Assembly (NCBI RefSeq): GCF_900635815.1
Contig: NZ_LR134173.1
Span: forward strand, 248,001 to 312,000
Length of the DNA stretch: 64,000 nt
Source of the DNA: Legionella cherrii
GTDB lineage: Bacteria; Pseudomonadota; Gammaproteobacteria; Legionellales; Legionellaceae
Direction of reading: 5' to 3'
Positions 56,216 through 64,000 of the stretch are shown here, piece by piece. The position numbers and the translations under genes are program-made. Numbering within the stretch: the first letter of the stretch is position 1; each line of letters begins with the position of its first letter. The notes beneath the pieces were generated by a model. That model was given only the letters and a program-made list of their open reading frames with translations. It ran no database searches and was not told the origin of the DNA.

Positions 56216-57729
56216 TCAGGGTAATTTAAAATATGAGGTAACACATCGAATAAATCACTGGCCAATAATCCAGCGCCTCCCAATTCTTTGGCTACCTGGT
56301 CTCCTGCAACTGCATGCGCCCAAACACCACACTGCGCTGCATCAGCTAAAGAAAATCCTTGAGCACAAAGGCCTGCAATAATACCGCTTAATACATCACC
56401 CATGCCAGCGCTAGCCATTGCTGGATTACCCCGAGGACAAACAAAAGTATCTTTTTCAGCAGTTTGAATCACTGTGCCGGCACCTTTTAACACAACGACC
56501 CCACCATATTGTTGTTGGATGTTTGCTGCTGCTTGATATCTATCTTTCTGAATCAAATCAGTCGAACAAGACAACAGGCAAGCCGCTTCACCAGGATGGG
56601 GTGTTAAAATCCAATTATCATCCACTTGTGCATGCTCGGATAACAATCTTAATGCGGATGCATCGATAACCATAGGCAATTGTGACGTAATAGCAGTCAA
56701 AAATAGGTTAATCGCCCATTCACTCTCCCCTAGGCCAGGGCCAATAATACAGACTGAAGCACGGGCTAAAAGAGGCATTAACTCTTTAGCAGTTTTTACC
56801 CCGCACACCATTGCTTCTGGAATTAATGATAAGGCATTTTTTGCATGTTCAGGCCAAGTTGCGACAGTTACTGCGCCTGCACCAGTTCGCATCGCAGCTT
56901 TCGCGGCCAAACTAATCGCGCCAGGCATGCCTGGACCTCCGCCAATTATTAAAACATGGCCATAATTGCCCTTATGCGAATTTTTTTTACGTTCCGCAAG
57001 TGGTAAAGAGAGCGTGGCAGAGCTTAGAAGACGTGCAGCAGGAATGAGGTTGGACACACAGGGCTCAAGTTGTAACGAACAACAATGAATATCACCACAA
57101 TAATCTGGACCATCTGCAGTATACATCCCCACTTTCTGGGCAATGAACGTTATGGTCGTATTGGCTTTAACACAAAAGTTTTCAACCTTTCCTGTATCGG
57201 CATTAAGACCCGATGGAATATCTAGAGCTACAACAGGTAGCCCGCTGGCATTGATCTGATGGATCGCCGATGCAATAACTCCATGTACCGGTCCTCTCAG
57301 ACCAATCCCTAACAGGGCATCAATAATTAACTCGGCTTCACTATCTAAAGATTCATCCGCAGCTTGGCACTCAACCCCAGCATTGATTGCCATTAAAGCA
57401 GCATGTTGCGCGGCGAAAGGCAGATCAGCCACGGCCTTACATTGGTATATTGTGACCAGTATTCCATGTTCATGCGCTAACCGTGCAACCACATACCCAT
57501 CCCCTGCATTATTACCTGCGCCACAATATACGGCAATGTGGCGCACATGCGGATAAAGCTTTTTTATAAGTAAAAAAGCCTCGGCTCCCGCCCGTGACAT
57601 TAATTCATTTTCATCTAATTGAAACAAAGATGTTGCTTGTTGTTCACAAGATCTAATTTGTTCACAACGATAAAGGGAATTTGCTGGTATGGTCACCTTG
57701 TGCTCCAAATCCATTAAGACCTGTTTCAT
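56212..57729 (-). CDS. nnr: Bifunctional NAD(P)H-hydrate epimerase / ADP-dependent dehydratase
   Basis: This enzyme repairs hydrated NAD(P)H. The N-terminal YjeF-type epimerase domain has YCGAGNNAGDGYVVARLAHE (about 68-87) and DALLGIGLRGPVHG (about 136-149). The C-terminal ribokinase-like domain has GNYGHVLIIGGGPGMPGAIS (about 251-270), LTPHPGEAACLL (about 376) and ASAGMGDVLSGIIAGL (about 438-453), giving about 505 residues. Start is uncertain: the ATG at 57729 is preferred over a TTG six codons upstream; neither has a clear ribosome site. It is first in the nnr-tsaE-amidase-mutL run. Confidence 0.9.
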   Translation of the reverse strand: MKQVLMDLEHKVTIPANSLYRCEQIRSCEQQATSLFQLDENELMSRAGAEAFLLIKKLYPHVRHIAVYCGAGNNAGDGYVVARLAHEHGILVTIYQCKAVADLPFAAQHAALMAINAGVECQAADESLDSEAELIIDALLGIGLRGPVHGVIASAIHQINASGLPVVALDIPSGLNADTGKVENFCVKANTTITFIAQKVGMYTADGPDYCGDIHCCSLQLEPCVSNLIPAARLLSSATLSLPLAERKKNSHKGNYGHVLIIGGGPGMPGAISLAAKAAMRTGAGAVTVATWPEHAKNALSLIPEAMVCGVKTAKELMPLLARASVCIIGPGLGESEWAINLFLTAITSQLPMVIDASALRLLSEHAQVDDNWILTPHPGEAACLLSCSTDLIQKDRYQAAANIQQQYGGVVVLKGAGTVIQTAEKDTFVCPRGNPAMASAGMGDVLSGIIAGLCAQGFSLADAAQCGVWAHAVAGDQVAKELGGAGLLASDLFDVLPHILNYPE

Positions 57730-57873
57730 TGTACTGTCTTGGCTCAAGTTAGCAAAATGGGAACAGGACTTAGTTTGAACACGTTTCTTATATGTAGTCT
57801 AGGATGTAGTGTATAAAACCCAGGCATCAGAATTCCCGGGTTTCGGCTTTGCCTTCACCCAAGCTACGTCCAT

Positions 57874-58287
57874 TTATTTGACTAATTTTAACGAAGGCTT
57901 ACTTTTAGAAGTAGTTGAGCCCTCAGATTCACCACTAGAAGCACCAGAAGCTGCTGGAGGCGGTTCTTCTTCATCTTCTATGGCAAAAGCGATACCTCTA
58001 CCATTCTCTTTCGCATAAATTTCTAATACCGCTCCAGGAGGAACAAAAATTTGCTCCGTTTTTCCTGAAAATCGTGCTGTAAAAATAATACGATCGTTCT
58101 CTAATAAAAGACCGCGAGTTGCTGCCGGAGAAATATTTAACACAATACGATCATGGCTCACATGCTCTTTGGGAACCTGAACCCCTGTATAGGCCGCATT
58201 AACCAGGATATATGGTGTCAATTCGTTATCTACTATCCAATCGTAGGCCGCACGAATTAAATAAGGTTTATTTGATGTCATTGTCAT
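57874..58287 (-). CDS. sspB: ClpXP protease specificity-enhancing factor SspB
   Basis: SspB binds ssrA-tagged proteins and hands them to ClpXP. The 137 residues begin with the conserved KPYLIRAAYDWIVDNELTPY (about 7-26) and contain NISPAATRGLLLENDRIIF (about 50-68). After the substrate-binding domain comes an acidic, Pro/Ser-rich flexible linker, then the tail KPSLKLVK, which fits the ClpX-binding module. It follows sspA after 4 bp. Confidence 0.95.
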   Translation of the reverse strand: MTMTSNKPYLIRAAYDWIVDNELTPYILVNAAYTGVQVPKEHVSHDRIVLNISPAATRGLLLENDRIIFTARFSGKTEQIFVPPGAVLEIYAKENGRGIAFAIEDEEEPPPAASGASSGESEGSTTSKSKPSLKLVK

Positions 58288-58291
58288 ATGT

Positions 58292-58912
58292 TTATGCCGC
58301 TCTTAATTGTCGCTCAGCATCAGTCAGACTTGCTTGAAACGATTCACGTTTGAACAAGCGCTGCATGTAAGCAATTATTCCTTTAAACCCTGGTGTAATT
58401 TCAATTCCCAATCGAGGCAAACGCCACAATAAAGGAGCTAATGCACAATCCAATAGAGAAAATTCATCACTCAAAAAATAAGGCTTATCTGCAAATACAG
58501 GATCAAGAGCGGTTAAGCTTTCAAATAAATTTGCTCTAGCCTGCTCTGCGTTATCATCCCTTAAAATACGGTTCATTAAATAATACCAATCATGTTCTAT
58601 TCTGTGCATCATTTTTCGTGTTTCAGCTCGTGCTACAGGATATACTGGTAATAAAGGCGGATGAGGAAAACGCTCATCTAAATATTCCATAATGATACGT
58701 GGCTCATAAAGTACAAGCTCTCTATCGATTAAAGTAGGAACAGTTCCGTAGGGATTAACTGATAAAAGATCAGCGCTGGGCTCAGCTTGTTTTGCAACAA
58801 GAATTTCTACATTCACCCCTTTTTCAGCCAACACAATCCGCACCTGATGACTATAGACATCATCCGTATCGGAAAATAAAGACATGATAGTGCGCTTCGC
58901 AACAATTGCCAT
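58292..58912 (-). CDS. sspA: Stringent starvation protein A
   Basis: SspA is a glutathione-S-transferase-fold protein that binds RNA polymerase during stress. The ATG at 58912 is chosen because AGGAG lies 6 bases before it; the longer reading uses a TTG inside that spacer. The 206 residues show MSLFSDTDDVYSHQVRIVLA (about 10-29), the SspA-style NPYGTVPTLIDRELVLYEPR (about 53-72) and IMEYLDERFPHPPLLP. It forms sspA-sspB, downstream of the cytochrome bc1 genes. Confidence 0.93.
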   Translation of the reverse strand: MAIVAKRTIMSLFSDTDDVYSHQVRIVLAEKGVNVEILVAKQAEPSADLLSVNPYGTVPTLIDRELVLYEPRIIMEYLDERFPHPPLLPVYPVARAETRKMMHRIEHDWYYLMNRILRDDNAEQARANLFESLTALDPVFADKPYFLSDEFSLLDCALAPLLWRLPRLGIEITPGFKGIIAYMQRLFKRESFQASLTDAERQLRAA

Positions 58913-59000
58913 GAGCAACTCCTATTTAATTCATAAAACCTAGCTAAAGGTAAAGTTCACACACAAAACTCGCACTTTACCACATTTTTACCTGTTTGGG

Positions 59001-59678
59001 TTACTTTATGCCGATTTTTCGCCAATAAACTGTTTTTAAACCCAGTGCAACAAGAAATAAAATAAATAAAAAACCTACGACAAAGAAACCCATGTGGTAG
59101 CGCAATGGTTGTACTGGCTCACCAACGTACGCAAGAAAAGTCACCAAATCGTCTAAATTAGTGTTAAATTGTTCCTCGGGTAATTCGTGGTTCATCGTTT
59201 CCAAAATATTTGGCATTGCAACATCAGGGACAAGTCGGTTATTGGTCCCAAAAGGTCGAGCATCATCTTTATAAAAACCATTGAGATAACCATACAGCCA
59301 ATCCGTACCTTTTTCTCGAGCAACTAAAGATAAATCCGGAGGTACGATGCCAAACCATTGTTTTGCATCTTCCGGGGGCAAAGCAATACGAATTGGATCA
59401 TTAATCGTTGCCTGGGTAAAAATCAGATTATTTTTTAATAAATCTTCATTAATTCGACCATTAAACTGGGTTAAGCCTAATCCTTTGGCCATATGATTAT
59501 AGCGTAAATATTTTAAAGAGTGGCAGCCAGAACAATAATTCATAAATAAACGAGCGCCTCTTTGCAAACTCTCCTTATCTTGGACATTAATATTGACGGG
59601 ATGCGCTAAAACAATTGGATTGACAAGCAAACCCGAAAACCATGCCAATAAGTATAAAATGCCTGCTTTTTTATGCAT
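59001..59678 (-). CDS. petC: Ubiquinol-cytochrome c reductase cytochrome c1
   Basis: Cytochrome c1 of complex III passes electrons from the Rieske protein to cytochrome c in the periplasm. The 225 residues have a signal segment (about 5-26), the heme-binding CSGCH (about 49-53), and the methionine ligand region (DVAMPNILETM, about 152-162). A C-terminal membrane anchor lies at about 197-217. Its start codon shares a base with the petB stop codon. Confidence 0.95.
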   Translation of the reverse strand: MHKKAGILYLLAWFSGLLVNPIVLAHPVNINVQDKESLQRGARLFMNYCSGCHSLKYLRYNHMAKGLGLTQFNGRINEDLLKNNLIFTQATINDPIRIALPPEDAKQWFGIVPPDLSLVAREKGTDWLYGYLNGFYKDDARPFGTNNRLVPDVAMPNILETMNHELPEEQFNTNLDDLVTFLAYVGEPVQPLRYHMGFFVVGFLFILFLVALGLKTVYWRKIGIK

Positions 59679-60892
59679 TATCGCCCTCCTATGCCTGCAG
59701 GCAATGGGCGTGATGATTCAATACGAGTATAAAAAGGCATCAAAATAAAATAAGCAAAATAGAGTCCCGTACAGACACGAGCCAAAAATAAACGCACTGG
59801 CGTTACTGGGATTGTTCCTAAATATCCCAACAGTACAAATGCGATGACGCATAGAAACAACATTGCTCGTGAATAGTTACCCTTATAACGCATTGAACGG
59901 ACTGGACTGCGATCAAGCCATGGTAAAAGGAACAGAACCAATAAAGCAAATCCCATACACATTACTCCTAATAATTTATCAGGGATAGCTCGCAGCATGG
60001 CGTAATAGGGAGACATATACCACATCGGAGCAATATGATCTGGGGTAATTAAAGGATTAGCGGGCGCAAAATTATTATGCTCTAAAAAATATCCCCCCAT
60101 TTCGGGAGCGAAAAACACTACAGCAAAAAACAGGCCGAGAAACGCAATGATCATCAATAAATCTTTCACAATGTAATAAGGATGAAAAGGAATTTTATCT
60201 AAAGGCTCGCCTTTTTCATCCAGTTGCTTTTTGATTTCAATTCCGTCTGGATTATTAGATCCTACCTTATGCAAGGCAACCACATGCAAAAAAACCAGCA
60301 TAAAGAGCAAAAAGGGAATTGCTATAACGTGTAAAGCGAAAAACCGTTGCAACGTAGCATTGCCAACAGTGTAATCGCCTCTTAACCACACAACAAGACT
60401 TTTACCGATATAGGGGATTGCACTTAACAACGAAGTGATTACTTGAGCCCCCCAATAGGACATTTGCCCCCAAGGCAATAAATAACCCAAAAAAGCACCA
60501 GCCAAAAGTAAAATATACAAAAACATCCCCAAAAGCCAAACTAATTCCCTTGGTCTTTGGTACGAACCATACAGTACCCCGCGAAACATATGTAAGTAGA
60601 TAACAATAAAAAATGCGGAAGCGCCGGTGGAATGCATGTAACGCAATAACCAACCGAAATTTACATCACGCATTATGTACTCTATGGAAGAAAAAGCCTG
60701 TTCTGCACTTGGGGTGTAAAACATGGTAAGCCATAAACCCGTAATAAATTGATTGACTAAAACGACAAGTGCTAATGAACCAAAAAAATAAAAAAAATTT
60801 AAATTTTTGGGAACATAATAGGCACTGAAATAATTTTTCCAAGTGCTCATCAGTGGAAAACGCTCATCAATCCAATTAAGGAGTTTATTCAT
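59678..60892 (-). CDS. petB: Ubiquinol-cytochrome c reductase cytochrome b
   Basis: Cytochrome b of complex III holds two b hemes and both quinone sites. The 404-residue protein shows LRYMHSTGASAFFIVIYLHM (about 63-82, heme histidines) and LPWGQMSYWGAQVITSLLSA (about 139-158). At the quinol-oxidation site it reads HIAPMWYMSPYYAMLRAIPD, so the usual PEWY motif is PMWY; variants at this Glu are known in several proteobacteria. It lies between petA and petC; a GC-richer gap separates it from petA. Confidence 0.95.
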   Translation of the reverse strand: MNKLLNWIDERFPLMSTWKNYFSAYYVPKNLNFFYFFGSLALVVLVNQFITGLWLTMFYTPSAEQAFSSIEYIMRDVNFGWLLRYMHSTGASAFFIVIYLHMFRGVLYGSYQRPRELVWLLGMFLYILLLAGAFLGYLLPWGQMSYWGAQVITSLLSAIPYIGKSLVVWLRGDYTVGNATLQRFFALHVIAIPFLLFMLVFLHVVALHKVGSNNPDGIEIKKQLDEKGEPLDKIPFHPYYIVKDLLMIIAFLGLFFAVVFFAPEMGGYFLEHNNFAPANPLITPDHIAPMWYMSPYYAMLRAIPDKLLGVMCMGFALLVLFLLPWLDRSPVRSMRYKGNYSRAMLFLCVIAFVLLGYLGTIPVTPVRLFLARVCTGLYFAYFILMPFYTRIESSRPLPAGIGGR

Positions 60893-60902
60893 TTACTCTA
60901 GC

Positions 60903-61080
60903 CTTTTTTATTACCTGTTGTTGGAGCCTGGCCTGTCGCCTTCTATCGGACATGGACACGCTCGGTCAATTGAGTCATGCTGAGGTATGCTTTTATGAAA
61001 AAAGAGCGCTACAGCGACTCATTCTCGTGCCCATGCCCAGTGCCTACCCTTACCCGATAACCATCACGCCCAGCACAAAA
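60903..61080. other. Compositionally unusual petA-petB intergenic segment
   Basis: The gap between petA and petB is visibly richer in G and C than neighbouring intergenic DNA and contains near-repeats (GTGCCCATGCCCAGTGCC near 61029). A 65-codon plus-strand reading exists but has no supporting family or ribosome site. It may be a dispersed repeat inserted in the pet operon; I could not match it to another copy in this window. Confidence 0.4.
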
Positions 61081-61083
61081 AAT

Positions 61084-61695
61084 TTATGCCTTATCCTCGC
61101 CAATAACAAGAGTATGCTTATTGAGAAAATAGTAGGGCGGGACTTCTAAATTAATTGGTGCAGGAACATCCTTAAAAACTCTACCAGAAAGATCAAAAGT
61201 TGAGCCGTGGCAAGGACAAAAAAAGCCACCTGGCCAGTCAGGTCCTAAATCGCCTAGATTAGGTTTGTATTTAGGAGAACATCCCAGATGCGTGCAAATA
61301 CCTATAAGAACTAAATACTCAGGGTCAATGGATCGATGCTCGTTTTTCGCATAAGAGGGTTGTTGTTGGGTCAACGAATTCGGATCGCGTAACTTTGAAG
61401 AATCTGCAGTTAAACGTTGCAACATTTCCTGAGTTCGTCTAATTATCCATACGGGTTTACCACGCCATTCAACAACTGCCTGTTCACCTGGCTCCAATTT
61501 ACTTATATCTACCTGTACTGGAGCGCCTTCTGCTTGAGCTTTGGCACTGGGTAGCCAAGAAGCAACAAGGGGTGTTAAAGCGCAAAGAGCCCCTATGCCT
61601 CCCAATACACAAGTTGAGGTCAACAAAAATCGACGGCGATCTTCATCTACACGATCGCGTTTATCCTGCTCAGGGTCAATAATTTGATTTTCCAT
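61084..61695 (-). CDS. petA: Ubiquinol-cytochrome c reductase Rieske iron-sulfur subunit
   Basis: The Rieske protein takes the first electron from ubiquinol. It has 203 residues, starting with a twin-arginine-type signal anchor (DRRRFLLTSTCVLGGIGALC, about 18-37) for export as a folded Fe-S protein. The [2Fe-2S] ligands are CTHLGC (about 133-138) and CPCHGS (about 160-165), with a linking disulfide expected. It is the first gene of petABC. Confidence 0.96.
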   Translation of the reverse strand: MENQIIDPEQDKRDRVDEDRRRFLLTSTCVLGGIGALCALTPLVASWLPSAKAQAEGAPVQVDISKLEPGEQAVVEWRGKPVWIIRRTQEMLQRLTADSSKLRDPNSLTQQQPSYAKNEHRSIDPEYLVLIGICTHLGCSPKYKPNLGDLGPDWPGGFFCPCHGSTFDLSGRVFKDVPAPINLEVPPYYFLNKHTLVIGEDKA

Positions 61696-61872
61696 AGCTG
61701 ATATTTCTGTAGCCTTGGTGTGGTACCGTCATTAACGTTAATTAAATGTAGCTTCTCACTATGGGGAGAAGAGTGTCCGTCAGGGGAGGATGACGTCTAG
61801 AGTACAGCTAATGAACCTTTCCCCCTTGGCCCCACTGCCCTTAAGGCTAAATAGTAGTATAACAACGCCAAA

Positions 61873-61900
61873 GAAAAAACCCCGCATGTGCGGGGCTTTT
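61873..61900 (-). terminator. Intrinsic terminator of rplM-rpsI
   Basis: On the minus strand GCCCCGCACATGCGGGG is followed by TTTTTT: the stem pairs 61880-61886 with 61889-61895, giving six to seven GC-rich pairs. It lies 15-40 bp after the rpsI stop codon. Confidence 0.9.
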
Positions 61901-61914
61901 TAACCAAAAAACGA

Positions 61915-62346
61915 TTAACGTTTTGAGTATTGAGTTGCACGACGTGCTTTGTGCAAGCCCACTTTCTTTCTTTCAACACGACGTGAATCACGAGTTAGCA
62001 AACCACGTGCACGAAGTTTTCTGCGAACAGAATTGGGATTTGGTTCAGCATCTTCTGCTAATCCTGTTTCATCATAAGCAACTAACGCTCTGGCAATACC
62101 TAAACGGACAGCGCCTGCCTGACCAGAAATTCCACCGCCAGAAACTGTAACGTACACATCAAACTTATTAACAAGATCAACGGTTTCTAATGGCTGCATA
62201 ACAACCATGCAAGAGGTTTCACGACAGAAATATTCTTGTAAAGTACGACCGTTTACTTTGATGTCGCCTTTGCCTGGACGTAGAAACACACGAGCTGTTG
62301 AACTTTTTCTACGACCAGTGCCGTAGTATTGCTTCATTTCAGCCAT
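61915..62346 (-). CDS. rpsI: 30S ribosomal protein S9
   Basis: Ribosomal protein S9 has a C-terminal tail that reaches the P-site tRNA. The product has 143 residues: [20 protein letters not shown] (about 6-25), [20 protein letters not shown] (about 67-86) and the basic end [15 protein letters not shown], all diagnostic. The start could be at this ATG or at the fourth codon; the small N-terminal difference does not matter for function. It is 6 bp downstream of rplM in the usual order. Confidence 0.97.
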   Translation of the reverse strand: MAEMKQYYGTGRRKSSTARVFLRPGKGDIKVNGRTLQEYFCRETSCMVVMQPLETVDLVNKFDVYVTVSGGGISGQAGAVRLGIARALVAYDETGLAEDAEPNPNSVRRKLRARGLLTRDSRRVERKKVGLHKARRATQYSKR

Positions 62347-62351
62347 AATAC

Positions 62352-62786
62352 TTATTCCTCAATATCAAGTTGCTTGGGTTGCTGTGCAGTATGTGGATGC
62401 TCGTTACCTGCATATACTTTGAGCTTACGATACATCTCTCTACCTAAAGGATTTTTGGGTAACATGCCTTTAACAGCAAGTTCGATAATTCTAACAGGAT
62501 TTCTAGCCTGTAACTTTTCAAAACTATCTGATTTTATTCCACCAGGATATCCAGTGTGACGATAATACATCTTGTTAGTAAACTTACGGCCGGTCACAAT
62601 AACCTTTTCCGCATTGGTAACAACGATGTAATCGCCTGTATCAACATGAGGGGTATACTCAGCTTTATGCTTGCCACGTAAACGACGTGCAATCTCACTA
62701 GCTAAGCGACCCAAAACTTTATCACTGGCATCAACCACTAACCAGTCACGTTTGACTTCATGGCTTTTGGCACTAAATGTCTTCAT
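62352..62786 (-). CDS. rplM: 50S ribosomal protein L13
   Basis: Ribosomal protein L13 is an early-assembling 50S protein. From the ATG at 62786 ([20 protein letters not shown]) it has 144 residues, the normal length; GGAG precedes that ATG, and the 14-codon upstream extension has no homologous look. [20 protein letters not shown] (about 25-44) and [20 protein letters not shown] (about 106-125) are typical. It leads the rplM-rpsI operon. Confidence 0.97.
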   Translation of the reverse strand: MKTFSAKSHEVKRDWLVVDASDKVLGRLASEIARRLRGKHKAEYTPHVDTGDYIVVTNAEKVIVTGRKFTNKMYYRHTGYPGGIKSDSFEKLQARNPVRIIELAVKGMLPKNPLGREMYRKLKVYAGNEHPHTAQQPKQLDIEE

Positions 62787-63005
62787 TAAATGAACTCCGA
62801 ACCGCCTAAATTGGTAATCTTCTATCATGGACGGGCGATTTTAACCAAAACAGAAACATCCTACAAGTAAAAAAGGATAAAAATTTATAAACAATTATTT
62901 AAATCCGCGTAAATATAACAAATTTCATACAAGAATCATAATTATTTTTGTTCTAATGCAGGTTGAGCCTTGGACTGATAAAAGTTCAATTAGGCATTCG
63001 CTTTA

Positions 63006-63030
63006 GAAAAAAGTTGGGCTAACGCCCAAC
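63006..63030 (-). terminator. Intrinsic terminator after the ferredoxin gene
   Basis: On the minus strand GTTGGGC and GCCCAAC pair (63024-63030 with 63013-63019) around a 4-nt loop and run into TTTTTTC. It lies about 75-100 bp after the ferredoxin stop codon. The remaining gap to rplM (62829-63005) is AT-rich and should hold the rplM promoter, but no clear hexamer pair stands out. Confidence 0.8.
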
Positions 63031-63105
63031 CCACATTTTATTAATTCTACACCGAGTTGTAATTAGAGTATCGTTGACACACCAGAGGCCAATCGAGCTT
63101 ATTAA

Positions 63106-63423
63106 TTATTCTTGATCAATCAACAATTGCTCAACAAGACCACCAGCAATTAAATGTTTTTCGATAATTTCATCAATATCGGCAAAAGATGCATAGGAGT
63201 ACCATACACCTTCAGGGTAAATTACGATGCAAGGGCCTGAGCTGCAACGCCCAAGACATCCTGATTTACTGACACGAATTTTACCTGGACCATGGATCTC
63301 TAATTCCAAAAGCCGCGATTTCATATAATCAAAAAAAGCTTCACCGCCCGTATTGGCGCAGCATTGTTTGCCTGCAGCCTTTTGGTTGGTGCATATAAGG
63401 ACATGTTTGTTGTAATAGGCCAA
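63106..63423 (-). CDS. Thioredoxin-like [2Fe-2S] ferredoxin
   Basis: This 105-residue protein has the thioredoxin-fold ferredoxin pattern: HVLICTNQ (Cys11) with GKQCC about ten residues on, then KSGCLGRCSSGPCIVIYPEG (about 53-72), which supplies the other two cluster cysteines. It belongs to the (2Fe-2S) ferredoxin group related to the NuoE C-terminal domain. The electron partner is unknown. It lies 4 bp after ihfA. Confidence 0.87.
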   Translation of the reverse strand: MAYYNKHVLICTNQKAAGKQCCANTGGEAFFDYMKSRLLELEIHGPGKIRVSKSGCLGRCSSGPCIVIYPEGVWYSYASFADIDEIIEKHLIAGGLVEQLLIDQE

Positions 63424-63427
63424 TGAA

Positions 63428-63721
63428 TTATTTTCCTATAGACTCAATTTTTGTTTTTAATTTCAAACCCGGTTTAAAGGTTACCACTCTCCTGGCCACT
63501 ACAGGAATTTCTTCACCTGTTTTGGGGTTCCTGCCTGGTCTTTGTGGCTTATCCCTTAAAGTAAAATTACCAAAACCAGATAATTTTACATGATGTCCAT
63601 GTTCCAGTGCATGCCGCAGCTCTTCAAAAAAATTCTCGACCATTTCTTTTGATGCGGGTTTGGACAATTTTAATTCATCACTTAAGGTTTCTGCCATTAT
63701 TGCTTTGCTTAGTGCATTCAC
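63428..63721 (-). CDS. ihfA: Integration host factor alpha subunit
   Basis: IhfA with IhfB bends DNA at specific sites and serves transcription, replication and recombination. The 97 residues contain [20 protein letters not shown] (about 34-53), the signature [18 protein letters not shown] (about 57-74) with the DNA-inserting Pro, and a basic end. The start is GTG with GAGGG a suitable distance upstream; the protein begins [16 protein letters not shown], which matches IhfA starts. It follows pheT by 2 bp, the conserved pheT-ihfA arrangement. Confidence 0.95.
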   Translation of the reverse strand: MNALSKAIMAETLSDELKLSKPASKEMVENFFEELRHALEHGHHVKLSGFGNFTLRDKPQRPGRNPKTGEEIPVVARRVVTFKPGLKLKTKIESIGK

Positions 63722-63723
63722 GA

Positions 63724-64000
63724 TTATTCCCTCAATATGATTGAAAATTTATTTTCTAACGTATTGATTATAGCACTAATTAAAGAATTTATCTCGGCAT
63801 CAACCAATGTTCGACTTTCATCTTGCAAGGTCATAGCAACCGCAAGACTTTTCTTTCCTTTGGGTACACCCTCTCCTGTATATACATCAAATACATCAAA
63901 GGATTTTAGCCAATTTTCATTAATTGCTGCTCGGACAACCGCTTCAATCTGCATGACACTAACATCCGCGTCAACCAAGAATGATAAGTCGCGACGAATT
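63724..64000 (-). CDS. pheT: Phenylalanyl-tRNA synthetase beta subunit, 3' end only
   Basis: The reading frame enters from the window edge as [20 protein letters not shown] and ends at 63724. It is the anticodon-binding FDX-ACB domain that closes PheT, with [20 protein letters not shown] (split near the middle) and [16 protein letters not shown]. About 91 codons are inside the window; the rest of the gene and its start lie beyond base 64000. Being next to ihfA is the standard order. Confidence 0.93.
   Translation of the reverse strand, partial: IRRDLSFLVDADVSVMQIEAVVRAAINENWLKSFDVFDVYTGEGVPKGKKSLAVAMTLQDESRTLVDAEINSLISAIINTLENKFSIILRE

Noticed and set aside
60952..61149. A plus-strand reading frame in the petA-petB gap
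   Set aside because: It overlaps the petA 3' end antisense, has no ribosome site, and the composition suggests a repeat rather than a gene.
61752..61771. CTTCTC/GAGAAG hairpin upstream of petA as a fourth copy of the dispersed repeat
   Set aside because: Only six base pairs are shared and the flanks do not match the other copies.
1..64000. tRNA genes, rRNA genes, CRISPR arrays and prophage or transposase genes
   Set aside because: No cloverleaf-like, regularly spaced repeat or transposase/integrase pattern was seen on reading both strands; a dedicated scan was not possible.

Overview
The window comes from a Legionella-type gammaproteobacterium. The base composition is AT-rich. It carries seven recognisable genes of the Dot/Icm type IVB secretion system (dotD, dotC, dotB, dotA, icmV, icmW, icmX), two ankyrin-like proteins that could be Dot/Icm effectors, and an otherwise ordinary gammaproteobacterial core. 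No tRNA, rRNA, CRISPR array, transposase or phage gene was seen.

Layout. 0.3-11.3 kb: pdxH, then one long minus-strand TCA/respiration block, sdhCDAB-sucABCD, with a different inverted repeat at each suc junction. 11.4-13.2 kb: two unknown or effector-like genes, convergent. 13.3-16.2 kb: the ferrous-iron operon feoABC behind a promoter overlapped by a Fur-box-like palindrome; feoB has a +1 frameshift at a run of eight A/T. 16.2-18.0 kb: zapE and an alpha/beta hydrolase. 18.2-23.0 kb: an EmrA/EmrB-type efflux pair flanked by dispersed repeats, then panB and panC. 23.2-27.2 kb: a large Pls-like protein (adenylation domain, carrier domain, membrane segments, three left-handed beta-helix domains). 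27.5-29.5 kb: two more hydrolases. 29.5-36.3 kb: rpoH-ftsX-ftsE-ftsY (ftsY split by a one-base deletion), then divergently a pair of M16 peptidases and rsmD.

36.3-47.2 kb is the secretion block: dotDCB, a DRE-TIM metallolyase-like gene, a 447-residue candidate effector with an ankyrin repeat and a possible clan CE (YopJ/ULP-like) His-Gln-Cys signature, then dotA-icmV divergent from icmWX. Both divergent genes have paired GTAAA motifs, resembling CpxR sites, just before their start codons. 47.5-50.1 kb holds a heavy-metal-type P1B ATPase with several degenerate catalytic motifs. 50.2-57.7 kb: heptosyltransferase-like gene, zinc-finger protein, miaA, mutL, amidase, tsaE and nnr on the minus strand. 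57.9-61.7 kb: sspB, sspA and the cytochrome bc1 genes petC, petB, petA. 61.9-64 kb: rpsI, rplM, a [2Fe-2S] ferredoxin, ihfA and the 3' end of pheT, which runs off the window.

The metabolic genes form a respiratory set (oxoglutarate dehydrogenase E1/E2, succinyl-CoA synthetase, complex II, complex III). The dot/icm genes encode part of the outer-membrane core (DotC, DotD), the ATPase (DotB), the inner-membrane DotA with IcmV, the adaptor IcmW and periplasmic IcmX. Two one-base indels, in feoB and in ftsY (usually essential), may be assembly errors rather than real lesions. All calls rest on reading the sequence and recalling families; no database search was run.
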